NCBI GenBank assembly: GCA_947034895.1
Contig: OX344761.1
Location: 72,849,839-72,913,838 of the forward strand
Direction of reading: 5' to 3'
DNA: 64,000 nucleotides
DNA from: Rhytidiadelphus loreus
Taxonomy: Eukaryota > Streptophyta > Bryopsida > Hypnales > Hylocomiaceae
How positions within the stretch are numbered: position 1 is the stretch's first letter; the number at the start of each line of letters is the position of its first letter. This document shows positions 51,030 through 61,089 of this stretch, piece after piece. The notes under the pieces were generated by a model. It searched no databases. It was not told where the DNA came from and was given only the letters and a program-made list of their open reading frames with translations. The position numbers and the translations under genes were made by a program.

Positions 51030-51695
51030 ACGACGAGTCATCCATGACCTCCCGCAGTAATCATACCTGCATGATCTGCAATCCCAGGCACTACAAAAGA
51101 AATCAACCGCACACTTCCAAGGCATCTTACTGGTAAACGGGATACTCCAAAGAGGAGAATACGAATATTCCGTTTTCCGTAAAGAACTGACATGAGATCT
51201 TTACATTCTCAACAGACAAAAATCAATTAATCAATTAAGAGAACATAAAAAACGTGGAGTGCAAATTCCACCACGCCCTCCTAAAACTGCCTGATTAGCG
51301 ATCCCATTCACCACAAAAGAAATCAACCGCGCACATCCAAGCTACTGTAGGTATCTTAATTACAGGAAAACAGAATACAACGAGATGCTCGAGAATATTC
51401 TGTTTTCCCGTACCGAAGCGACATGAGATCTTTACATCAGCAGCAGACAGAAATCAAAGTAATTAATCAATTAACAAAACAAATCAAAACATGGAGTGCG
51501 AATTCATCCACGCCCTCCCGCAAAAATCGTACCTACATGATCTGCAATCTCAGACACTACAACAGTAATCAACCGTACACACCCACGATACGGCGCGGAA
51601 TATTACAAAAAGGAGACCAAGATTATTCCGTTCTCCCGTACGAAGCGACATGAGATCTTTAACATCATCAACAGACAGAAATCGATTAATCAATT
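51030..51695 (-). repeat. Three tandem ~229-bp repeats downstream of the LTP gene
   Basis: GACATGAGATCTTTA starts at 51,189, 51,420 and 51,647 (spacing 231 and 227 bp), each followed by a CAACAGACA or CAGCAGACA block and ATTAATCAATT. Each unit also holds ATCAACCG(C/T)(A/G)CACA, AATATTCCGTTTTCC-like and CGTACC-like blocks. The third unit ends about 15 bp before the LTP stop codon, so the array begins in the 3' UTR of that minus-strand gene. Confidence 0.85.
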
Positions 51696-51708
51696 CAGAT
51701 AGAGTGAG

Positions 51709-52014
51709 TCAGGGTGAATTACTTCCGCAAGTGGTGACACCAGCCGGAATGACGCCGCATTTCTTCGGGAGCATGAGGGCCGCTTCCCGATTGAGGTCTT
51801 CAATGTGACCTGCATGGAGAACGGCGTTGCACAGACAGGTGAGGTCGGCCTTCTTGATAGCGGCACAGCAGCTTGTGGACGGCAGGGCGGGCACCGTGCT
51901 CGTGATCGCAGGCATGCAGGCCTCGTACTGGAAGAGGTCCATGCTGCTGCAGTCGCCTTGCGCTGACGACGCCATGGCCAACGCCAAAGCCAACAGCAGC
52001 ATGAAGCTCTTCAT
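51709..52014 (-). CDS. Non-specific lipid transfer protein, DIR1-like
   Basis: 101 aa, intronless. Residues 1-20 are a signal peptide (FMLLLALALAMASSAQG). The mature part has the full eight-cysteine motif: Cys22, 33, 49, 50, 60, 62, 86 and 96, spacing C-x10-C-x15-CC-x9-C-x-C-x23-C-x9-C. The residue between Cys60 and Cys62 is Leu (CLC), and LPKKCG follows; both resemble DIR1-type nsLTPs, which bind two acyl chains and in Arabidopsis DIR1 take part in systemic acquired resistance. No C-terminal GPI signal is present, so secretion to the apoplast is expected. I chose the Met at 52,014 because the signal peptide follows directly; an upstream in-frame ATG would add 21 charged residues ahead of it. 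Dispersed repeat B starts about 100 bp upstream. Lipid and biological role are inferred from the family. Confidence 0.9.
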   Translation of the reverse strand: MKSFMLLLALALAMASSAQGDCSSMDLFQYEACMPAITSTVPALPSTSCCAAIKKADLTCLCNAVLHAGHIEDLNREAALMLPKKCGVIPAGVTTCGSNSP

Positions 52015-52099
52015 TGCGCGCTCAAATCTCAATTGAGCGGGCAAGAAAACTGTCTTCGTCTCTATTTTCGAAATCATCCTTTTTTGGTACCTTAAAAAA

Positions 52100-52235
52100 A
52101 TTCAAGAGCATTGACTCATTGGAGTTCAAACTATTGTGCAAGACCTACCCCTTTTCACACAAAATTGCAAAGATGAACATTTGCATGACTTTAGTAGGAT
52201 TTTGTGTCATCCATTGGAGACTTTTAGGTTGTTGC
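52100..52235. repeat. Dispersed repeat family B, copy 2
   Basis: Shares CATTGGA, TTTTCACA-AAAATT, AAAGATGAACAT and GTCATCCATTGGA with the copies at 23,220 and 56,410. It occupies the proximal upstream region of the LTP gene. Confidence 0.55.
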
Positions 52236-54286
52236 GTTGTTACATGGTTAACCTAAATGCCCATTGCAAGTCCTCTTCTAAACTCCTTTGAATTTGCTCT
52301 AAATTGAACAAAAAGTCAACATTTTGATAACTTTTATTATTTAAAAAAAATTGTAAATGTAATATTCAAACAAGATATGTTAGGGATTACATGGGAAAAG
52401 AAAACACAACAATATCACTTATGAATTGAAAGATTGTTATGTTTGATCATGAGGGTCTTAAAACTGTGAAAGAGATTTGAAGTCTTTCAATCCTCTCTTC
52501 ACGTGTCAAGTCTAAAAAATCATCACCAAAAAAATATGAGGTTAAAGGGCGTAACATGCATAACTCCAATCAATTTATGGCTTGTCAAAATCTACTCTAT
52601 AATTTTTTTTAAATGAATTTCTAATGTGATTTTTTCTCCAAGATCTAGTGTCTTTGAGGCTCATTTCCAGCAGCCTTCAACACTAAAAAATCAAGATTTG
52701 CAATGGACACCCATATATAAAATCTTGAATAGAAAAATCATAATCATTCATTTTCAAAATCAGATTTTTGATGCTAAAATCAGACTTCAAAAAGAATTTT
52801 AATAAATAGAAACTACTAAAAATAATAACTTGATTAGGTTTTATTTAACTTCAAAGTATTGTCAACAATAGAATTTGATGCTTCAGTCATTTAGGAGGTA
52901 ATGACAATCATGAACAAGAGAGTTTGTGAAATAAGATAAATATGATGAGAACTACAAAAGAAATTTGATTTTAGCATCAAGTCTAAATTCTAAGCCAATC
53001 TTTTGAGATTGGCACATTTAACTATGGAAAATTAATGTGTAATGTACGATCCTACAAGTTGAGTTGGCAACATTGACATTGTTATTAGGCAATGGCAAAT
53101 TATTCATAGGTCCTGAAAAACAACCCTAAGGAAAAACCACCTCACCTCAATACCATGTGCTACTATTTAGTTTATCTTTAGATGTAATGATTAGACTATC
53201 AAGCCGCTTCATGTCCTTGAAGATGACTAGGACAAAATCCAACTAAAATAGAACTATCCATTACCACATAGATTTGTCATATAGGTATTTTGGAGAAGCT
53301 GTTTGTTAGCTCTTATATTTTTCAAAGATTGAAAAGTTTGAGTGAAGTCAATTGCAAAAAGAATGAAGACATTCCAACAAGAAGTGATTTTTCTGTGATT
53401 TTTCAAAGCTAAAATGTTAAACTGAGAACATAACCTTGTTGAAGCATGAGTAGACCCTTGTTAAAGCCTTGGTTGATGTGTCTCCTCCCCAAGTGCATTG
53501 TCATCATGATAAAGGGTTATAAAGATTGTGATAATAGACGAGCCACTAACCTAATTGGGAGAATCCTAGTAGGATACAGAATTGGGTGGGTAGTGGTATT
53601 AGACAATTCTACCTTAATGAAGATGTAGAAATTAGATTCTTGGTGGTCAAGAATTAAGTTTTCATGCATCCTTCCAATCTTTGCTAAATCCTTGTATTTA
53701 TTGTCCATGTTTGAATCAACACTAACTTTTAAGAACTCTTTTTTTCAGTTATTTTCAAAATCAAAATTTTCAAGTCACTAATGTCACTACTAAACTAACA
53801 CAAAAATCCCTCAAAAATAAAGATTCTAGAATTTCAAATTTCAAATTCATTGCAAAAAAAACATTTATAAATCATTGACATTTCATTTGAAATCAATTTT
53901 AAAATTGATTATATTTGATAATGATAATTTTTTTTTTAAATGATAGATTCTTGAATTTTAGTATACAAACTTTGTTACAATTCATCATTTCAATATTCTT
54001 CTAAGTAGTACTCTGTACTTTACAACACATCTTTATATTCATTCAAATTTGTTGTAGTGTATAGTACATCAAGATCCTTTATTAGAGGGGATAATTGAGC
54101 AAGAATCTAGGGGAGTGGAGGTTGATGTAGATATTGAATGGCTGGCAAAATAAATTATAATATGAATAGAATGTAGACATCAAATCTTCATTTTTGCAAG
54201 TTTTCATTTTCTTCCCTTCCCTATACAAACTCACTTTGAACCTTCGATTACACAATAATCATGAAGCATCAAGTGACCACAAGATC
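52236..54286. other. AT-rich intergenic DNA
   Basis: Two kilobases with no gene that I can support; only short frames and low-complexity AT sequence. Confidence 0.5.
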
Positions 54287-54492
54287 TAAGGTAGTGTGCT
54301 CATAAACTGTCAGTTTACCAGCTGTTGGGTCATTTTGATGGTTTTCAGATGCCTAAAAATATTTTCACTTATTTTTCATTTGAAGAGAAGTTGATGCGGG
54401 ATGCAACCCAAGTGGTTTCATATTTTTCTGAGCATTTATGAATTACTTATGAATTTCCAAGCAAGTCTGCCATAGGCACCTATTTGTGATCC
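54287..54492. mobile_element. MITE family A, copy 4
   Basis: Starts TAAGGTAGTGTGCTCATAAA and continues with GGATGCAACCCAAGTGGTTTC, TTATGAATTACTTATGAATT and GGCACCTATTTGTGAT, in the same order as copy 5 at 56,150. Confidence 0.6.
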
Positions 54493-54659
54493 TAGGCCTT
54501 GCAAACCCCACACACGCGCGGTCTGAAAAAAGATATGGTGTGACCAAAAACAAGAAATTAAGCATTGAACAAGTAATACTTAAGGTTCCTAAATGTGACC
54601 TTTACTAAACTGAAGCCAAGAAACCAATATTGTCTTCACATACTTTCAAGTCCAATTCA

Positions 54660-55150
54660 AAGTGCTCTAACTTTTGCATCCAATTTCCAAATTCAATAAA
54701 AGTTGTTGTAAAATTTGCGCTCTCTCTTCTAGTTTGTGAGATAAAATTTTCAGATCAATCCAAGTTATACTGATTTTTTGGGAGCCAATCGAAGTTCACA
54801 AGTTCAATTTAAGTTCACCAAACTGCATTTGCTGGCTGCAGCTTCGCGGGCTTCTATCTCCTTCATTCTAAGTTTTTTTTCAGTAAAATTTGTTGGGTTA
54901 TGTTCCCCTTGAGGTCTAGTTATTGTGGTAAAATTTTCATGTCAATTCAAGTTGTTTTGAATGTTTGGGAGCAATTCGAAGTTCTAAATCCCGACATTCT
55001 TCGATCACACTGAACTTTGGCGGCTTATAACTTCTTCATACAAGGTCCGTTTTCAATATTTTTTGTTGGAAAAGTTGCGCCTAATAGTCTAGTTTGTGTG
55101 GCTAAAATTTCATATCAATCCAAGAATTAATGAGTGACTGAGAATCATTT
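54660..55150. repeat. Diverged ~180-bp tandem repeat, three units
   Basis: Units near 54,690, 54,885 and 55,045 share AA(A)TT-GTTG, TCTAGTT-TGTG, TAAAATTTTCA-ATCAATCCAAG and GGGAGC-AATCGAAGTTC landmarks in order, with about 200 bp between equivalents. The phrase around TATAACTTCTTCATACAAG resembles sequence often met inside old plant LTR retrotransposons; that origin is a guess. Confidence 0.5.
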
Positions 55151-55449
55151 TAGTGAAAGGATGTTCAGCCATAAATTTGTTTCTTGCAAAAATGAAGCGA
55201 ACACATGTCTTGTATCCACTCTCAGTTCAAAATCGACCCACCCTGGCTCTTATTACACCATATGTAAAGCATAAACCAACATCTAACAAACCTTATTAAG
55301 CTCTCACATTATCAAAAACCCATTTCAAAACTGCTTAGTGTCCATTTCAAAATTGCTTAGTGTCCATTTCAGAGCCTCCTATAGGGACGGTTCCAAAAAG
55401 CGGGTCGCAATTCGAGTCACCTACCTTACCAAGTGACCAAAAGTAGATC

Positions 55450-56149
55450 AAGTGACCACGCTACTAATGACAAATGTCCAGGAGGTGTACATTGAAAGCA
55501 TATGGCAATGATCACAAGATGTACATTGGAAGCCACAATTATCACTTACTTTGAAGCATTATTGATTTTGTAATCAACCCATGCTTGAAAATAGGGTGAC
55601 ATATATATAACAAGAATAGGTTGAACATAATCTTCATGAAAAAAATTAATGATAATTTTGTTTTTAAGAAAAAAATGTAAAAAAGTATGAAATCCTTCTT
55701 AAATCTATTTTTGTAAACAAGGAAAAATTTCCCATTATGCTAAATTGCTTAAGTGATCGGGAAGGGGTTGGATCCCATAACTTGGATGCCCGCTCTTTTA
55801 GGGATTAAAATACCTTTTTTGCAATCTGGGAATTCAAAGTCAGGCACTGATAAAACTGCGTGCAGGCGGGTACAGTATCAGGTGTCGGATATTTACCGGT
55901 AATTGCATGTCGCTGGGGGTGGGCTCGACTGGTACAGGTATTTACCGGGTATTGTGGAAGTTTGCAGTGTACGGTAACTTTTGCCGTGGGGCTGCTGTGC
56001 CGTTGGAACGACGTGCCTGTACGTTAATTGACTGATGGTTACCAGCGAAAGGACACATCATTCAGTGGGTACCTTGTACTTGACTTTGCTCCATTGTAGG
56101 CTATGCAAAAAGAGGCTTTACATTGACAAAAGCTAACTTATAAGGTGAC
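55450..56149. other. Intergenic DNA with a GC-richer patch
   Basis: A 250-bp patch at about 55,850-56,095 is noticeably GC-richer than its surroundings, with repeated TACAG-T and TATTTACCGG phrases (near 55,900 and 55,940). No frame or RNA feature was recognised. Confidence 0.4.
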
Positions 56150-56365
56150 TAAGGTAGTATGCTCTAAAAGTGACCATTTAAGGGCTGGTCCGCCTTTTTC
56201 AAACATTTTCATGCACAAAAATATTTTTTCGATCTTTTTATAAAGAAAAAAAATTAGATGTGGAACCTAACACAAGTGGTTTTGTATTTTTCCAATCATA
56301 TTTGAATTACTTGTAAATTTTCAAAGATTTGGAGCAAAGGCACCTATTTGTGACCATACGTCTCC
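56150..56365. mobile_element. MITE family A, copy 5
   Basis: Starts TAAGGTAGTATGCTCTAAAA and shares the interior landmarks AACACAAGTGGTTTT, TTGAATTACTTGTAAATTTT and GGCACCTATTTGTGACC with copy 4. The other end is not clear. Confidence 0.6.
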
Positions 56366-56409
56366 CAAAATCCGTCCACTTGCAACTTGTAAAGAGGTGC
56401 GGAAATTAA

Positions 56410-56600
56410 CCCTTAAAAGACAAAGGGGTGACCTTGGAAATCATCCCTTTTCATTACCGTGTGAATCATGGGCTTTAGAAATAGCAAAAACATTCATTGG
56501 AAGTCAAACTAGTGCAGAAGACCTTTCCTTTCCTTTTTGAAGATGAATAGTTGCACTTCTTGTCCTACTACAAGGATTCCTTGTCATCCATTGGACACCA
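56410..56600. repeat. Dispersed repeat family B, copy 3
   Basis: Contains GTGTGAATCAT, CATTCATTGGA, GAAGATGAATAG, GTCCTACTACAAGGATTCC and GTCATCCATTGGACAC, the family B series. Follows directly after MITE copy 5. Confidence 0.55.
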
Positions 56601-56814
56601 AACATCCTCCTCAATGTTTAAGGGTTAAAGACAATAATTGACTCTTGCAATAGAAAAACAAATTTTCTTCAATTAATTCAATTATTAAAATGGTCCATTT
56701 TAAGATTATCCCATCTCCATTCTCCAACTAATAATAGGGTCCATTTGAAGAAGATGGGCGCATTTAGAGCATACACCTTACACCTAAAATCCACTAAACA
56801 AACAATTCAACACG

Positions 56815-58190
56815 GTCCCCATTATTATATTGAAAAACTTTTTGTGGGGTCTTGTAGGTAGTCAAAAGGTGGGTTTAGAGTCTCTTAGAATGTATTTTTT
56901 GGACATCATATGAATAATCAGTGTACTAAAAATAAGTATTTCTAAAATTGATCCTAAGCTCTCATGAATAGTGGGAGTACATTTTAGGCAAGAATTTGTA
57001 GGGGTTGGTTTTAGAAAGGGGTCAAAATTAGGTGTAGTTACCTTATGTGAAGAGGATTTTATTTGAAAAGAGAACTAGGACTAGAGGACGTGACATAGCT
57101 ACTTATTTTATTGTTGAGGAAGTTTGGATTTTTTTCTTCTTTACATTGAATTGTGGTATTAGATGTCATCTTTTTGGTGGGTGTAATAAAATTAGACCTC
57201 CTAAGGTACATTCACAACAAAAGAGAATGTTTTAACCCTAAGAGGAATAAATTGACCCAATTTGTTTGTTTTTCTACAAATTTGGGAACAAAGCTAGTAA
57301 CAGATGCAATCAATGAATTGGTTTTCTAGTTGAAACTAGATGCAAGATGGTTTACTAGATGCAAAATTGTCAAATGGATTAAAAAAAAATGGCAATAAGA
57401 AGACAAATTTTATAGTCAAAATTTATCATTTTTAAACTTAGATTGACAAATTTTGATAGGTAGAAAAGGTTGAAATGACTACTAACACCAAATTATGGAG
57501 TCACAACAACTTTATTACAATAGAATATAAGTAATAGTTTGCTTCTATTGTTAAAAGTAAATTTATTACAAAAATGCATACCAATTCTACACACATGATG
57601 AAAAGTACCATACAGCCGTGATGTAATATCAATTATTTTTCTTTTTAGATCTAAGAAAATTCTCAAACTTTGAAAAAATGCTTTGAACTTTTATAAAAAA
57701 CTTAAACTAAGTCTACTTAATTTTTGAGTGATTTTTTGCTAAAAGCTATGATTTTTTTGCAAAGAATCATGGAAAAAATATTCTTGCTTTTCAATGGATG
57801 GAATTGCCAATTTGCTATCAAATTTGGGACAATATTGCTCTATTTTGGATGAATATATGAAATTTCATCCATTTCTATGAATGTAAATAGTTTCATCCTT
57901 TTAGTGATTATCACTTTTTGCACTTCATAAAATAAATGAAAAAACCCACCTATTGTGACCTCTTTCTAAAATTTACTAGCCTACACATTCTTGCCAAAAA
58001 TGTACAACTTATTTTCATGAGAGTCTAGGATTGTTGTAAGGTATATCTATTTTAGCACTTGGAAAATTCATAGTTTATTCGTATAGTCTCCTAAAAATGC
58101 ATAAAAAGAGAGTCTGAAATATTCTTTTGATTTCCAACAAGATCCTCTCAAAAAGTTTGGGTAGTATTCAATAATAAAAACGATGCTCTA
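56815..58190. mobile_element. Possible TIR element with ~240-bp arms (family C)
   Basis: The segment 56,815-57,045 and the segment 57,948-58,190 are inverted relative to each other: TTTTAGGCAAGAATTTGTA on the left faces ATTCTTGCCAAAAATGTA on the right, and further shared blocks follow on both sides. A third copy of the arm stands alone at 17,637-17,880. The ~0.9 kb between the arms has a 62-codon frame (57,047-57,235) without a recognisable transposase. Two independent fragments in opposite orientation would also explain the pattern. Confidence 0.45.
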
Positions 58191-58681
58191 TTCCTTATTT
58201 GGAATTTCAAACTTGTACACCTACAATCACCCCAACCTAAAATGCAACATCTATAGTTGGACCAAAAGCTTAGATATTGAAAATAAAAGTCTACGAGAGT
58301 CTAGTTTTTTTTAGTATACCTAGAGACATTACTTTGAAAATTCATAAGCTATTCATATGGTGTCCAAATAATACATGCTAAACTATGTTGGAATCCGCCA
58401 AATTGGGATGAATGTAGAAATACAATTGCTTGTCCCTAAGGAAAAACACTGAAATTTTATAGTTTGCCACCCATGATGAAATTTGCAAATTTTGAATTCG
58501 TATTTGCAATTAGAGACTCCAAATTAATTCCTAAAGTCCTAAGGCCATTTTTCTGTCAAAAATCACTCAAAACTACCATTTCTACTGCGTTTGTTAAATT
58601 TTTTTTTTATTTTTAAAATTGAACTGTAGAATCTTGAACTTTACTTGTTTGAGATTATGTGGTAAAAATTTCATGAAGTTT

Positions 58682-58915
58682 TTTTTGTTGTTGTTGACAC
58701 AAATGAAACATAATTTCATTACAAAAAAATAAGGTACAAGCCAACCAGCCACAGGTGGCCTGGAGGAAAAAGGAGAAAAAACAACTAACAAAGCAAAGGG
58801 AAAGCAGACACCATACAAAGGGGAAGGGGGGAGCAGAGCATAGGGAGGGGGTCCTCACGGCCAGCCACTCGCAGCTTTAGCGCCAGGTGCCTGCGTGAAC
58901 ACTTCAAGGGGGCTG
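58682..58915 (-). mobile_element. 5'-truncated LINE-like retroposon
   Basis: A 234-bp segment of distinctly higher GC is bracketed by a perfect 16-bp duplication, AAATTTCATGAAGTTT, at 58,666-58,681 and 58,916-58,931. Read on the minus strand the insert ends in CAACAACAACAAAAAA, that is a short A-rich tail next to one duplication, as expected from target-primed reverse transcription. No reverse transcriptase frame remains, so it is a 5'-truncated LINE, a SINE or a retroposed transcript. Confidence 0.8.
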
Positions 58916-59059
58916 AAATTTCATGAAGTTTGATTGTACAAATTGAGAGATATGAGCATTCAAAGTTGAAAAAACAAGTTTTTTTGAACACTAGACTGCA
59001 ATTTTAGATGACTTTGATCGCTATTTGTGGAAAAAATGTACACTATAGAATTTGAATTA

Positions 59060-59260
59060 AAAATTTATTGTGTTGAAGAATTGAGTTGGGAGTCTAGAAA
59101 AAAATTTCAAAAAAATAAAAACTTGATTTTCATACTTCAAAAAATTGTCAAGTAGAAATAGGTTCAAGATTGAAGAAAAAACTAAATTGTTAATAGCTCT
59201 TAGATGGGATTGAAATACAATAATCCCAATGGTGAGATTGTTCTATCAAGAAAACTTAAC
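59060..59260 (-). repeat. Dispersed repeat fragment related to 28,650-28,830
   Basis: TGTTGAAGAATTGAGTTGG here is the reverse of CCAACTCAATTCTTCAACA near 28,798, and neighbouring blocks (TCCCAAT-GG, ACTTGATTTTCAT) also recur in inverted order. It is an old fragment without coding content. Confidence 0.5.
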
Positions 59261-59506
59261 TTTTTCAAAAAAAAAATTGAAAAAAATTGAAAATTACATT
59301 ATGAAATGAATCATGTAAATTATTTTTTCAAAAAGATGCTTAGATTGCCCGAAAAATAAGATTGTTCATAACTTTCACATCACTAATCAAAATGGAATGA
59401 AACATAAAACAGATGTAGACAAAAACATAATCTTTGAGGAAAGAAAAAAAAATTTAAATTTTAGTATGAATTTTTGCAGTATTTTTTGTGGTGCCCACCG
59501 AGTTTA

Positions 59507-60001
59507 GAGCATCGCCATTGTGGGACGTTGAAATCCCCCACTGGATACCTGACATGGCGGGCTCTGTTGAAGAAGAGGGCCCGGTGAGTAGGGACCTCCC
59601 CACTGTCAAACGGAGTCCACTTCTTCATTCTGCTAGTTGTTACTAATTTAATGAGTTGCTCTTAATTAAGAGGGCTAGGCACATTAAAGCTAATCCACAT
59701 TAATTTGCATTAAGTTATGAACTCAGTCATGAGTCATGACCTGGGGATCTGCTTTTGGCTGTGGCTTGACCATTATGAGAAACAATAGATCACCAAAACC
59801 CAAGAAAAAATCCACATAAATTGGTCAACTCAAGGCTCACTCAAAACTTCCCCATCCACTAGAAGCTGAGGTATTCTGCTCAAAATTTGGTGAGCCCGGT
59901 GCTTGGAAAACTACGCCTCGTGCCACAGTGGGGGATTTTTAGCTCCCGGGCCCTGTCAAATCCCACCTGACCAGGTGTAGTGAGTCAGGGTGGGGATGCT
60001 C
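59507..60001. mobile_element. Tourist-like MITE (495 bp) with TTA duplication
   Basis: Starts GAGCATCGCCA and ends TGGGGATGCTC, flanked by TTA at 59,504-59,506 and 60,002-60,004. Inverted similarity continues inside with AATCCCCCACT on the left and AGTGGGGGATTTTT on the right. The 3-bp TTA duplication and GAGCATC-type ends fit PIF/Harbinger MITEs. There is no transposase. Confidence 0.8.
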
Positions 60002-60185
60002 TTAGTTCTAGGCTTTTTGTGGTATAACTTTTGCTTTTGGGCACCGATTGAAAAAAGAAATTTATTCCCACAAAGCTTGTCAGCTTTTCTATCTTCAAAA
60101 AATTAGGATAAAATTTCAGCCCATAAGAACCTACCCAAATTCCAAATTGTCCCCCAAGGGGACAATGGGACTTTAGGGGTTAACT

Positions 60186-60417
60186 AGGAGAGAGGTGTAG
60201 AAGATGAATTAATCAAGCACAAAATAGGGAGTCTTTTTACTTACATGCACCCCATAATGACTTGCTAGGAGGACAATCAAGGGCGTCAGTTCACCCCAAC
60301 CAAGGTGAACCAACACCCCTCACTCATCCCTCCCGAGTCATTCCAAGGGTGCATGTAAAGAAAAAAAGACCCACTATTTTGTGCTTGATTAATTCATCTT
60401 CTACACCTCTCTCTCAT
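60186..60417. mobile_element. Foldback MITE with ~75-bp inverted arms
   Basis: The left arm, about 60,186-60,263, contains GAGAGAGGTGTAGAAGATGA and TTAATCAAGCACAAAATAG. The right arm, about 60,336-60,415, is its near-perfect reverse complement (CTATTTTGTGCTTGATTAA, TCATCTTCTACACCTCTCTC). The ~70-bp spacer has no frame. Target duplication is not clear. Confidence 0.8.
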
Positions 60418-60499
60418 CACTAATTTGGGGGCTCTAATTGCAAATACGAATACAAAATTTGCAAATTTTATCATGCACAGCAAATAAATAAAAAATCTG

Positions 60500-61080
60500 C
60501 ATTTCCCCTCGGAGACCGACGAGCGATGGGGTTAATATGTTAGTTTGCCCGCCGCCCTCCGCGGAATATCAGCATTCAGTTTCAGTCTCAGTCCCAAAGT
60601 GGGACAAGTGTGAATGGGCCCTGCCATGAGATCTCCAAGTCAGACCCCCCAAATCCCAAGTTCCGTGTGGCCGAGCAAAAGCGCATTCCTACTTTTGTCC
60701 CGACCCATGAAGAATGTGTTGCCCCTCAGGATCAACTCAACTCAACTTTGTCCCAGCCACACCAACATCCTTCCAATACAATACTAACTTATTATTACTA
60801 CTACAGTATTATGATAGAGTTCGGAGGGAGCACACGTGGCAGTCGGCGATTGGTTTCCCCTTGTCCAGTCAAACTGCAGAGTGCAACTCTCAGTCCCACG
60901 TTCCAAAGGCATCTTCCATTGGGATCAACAAGCGAGAGGGAAGCCCTAAATGCTGCTGATGCTGCTGATGCAGTTCAGTTCTGGCTCCGTCTGCCTGTGC
61001 CTGGGTGCCTGGGTCTGTTTTGTTTTTCGGAGAAGAAGCCCTAATGAATTGCTTTCAGCTAGTGTAGTGGGTGGGTGGGT
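60500..61080. other. Less AT-rich island, possible gene remnant
   Basis: About 600 bp of clearly higher GC in AT-rich DNA. A plus-strand frame of 144 codons (60,610-61,044) has low-complexity runs (YYYYY, AADAADA) and no motif that I recognise. It could be promoter or leader sequence of an unidentified transcript or a decayed gene; neither can be shown. Confidence 0.3.
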
Positions 61081-61089
61081 CGGTCGGTG

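Noticed and set aside
57047..57235. 62-codon frame between the family C arms as a transposase remnant
   Set aside because: Too short, and no DDE-type or zinc-finger pattern could be read.
60610..61044. 144-codon plus-strand frame in a GC-richer island
   Set aside because: Tyr and Ala/Asp runs and no domain; overlapped by other frames of similar length. Kept only as an unexplained island.
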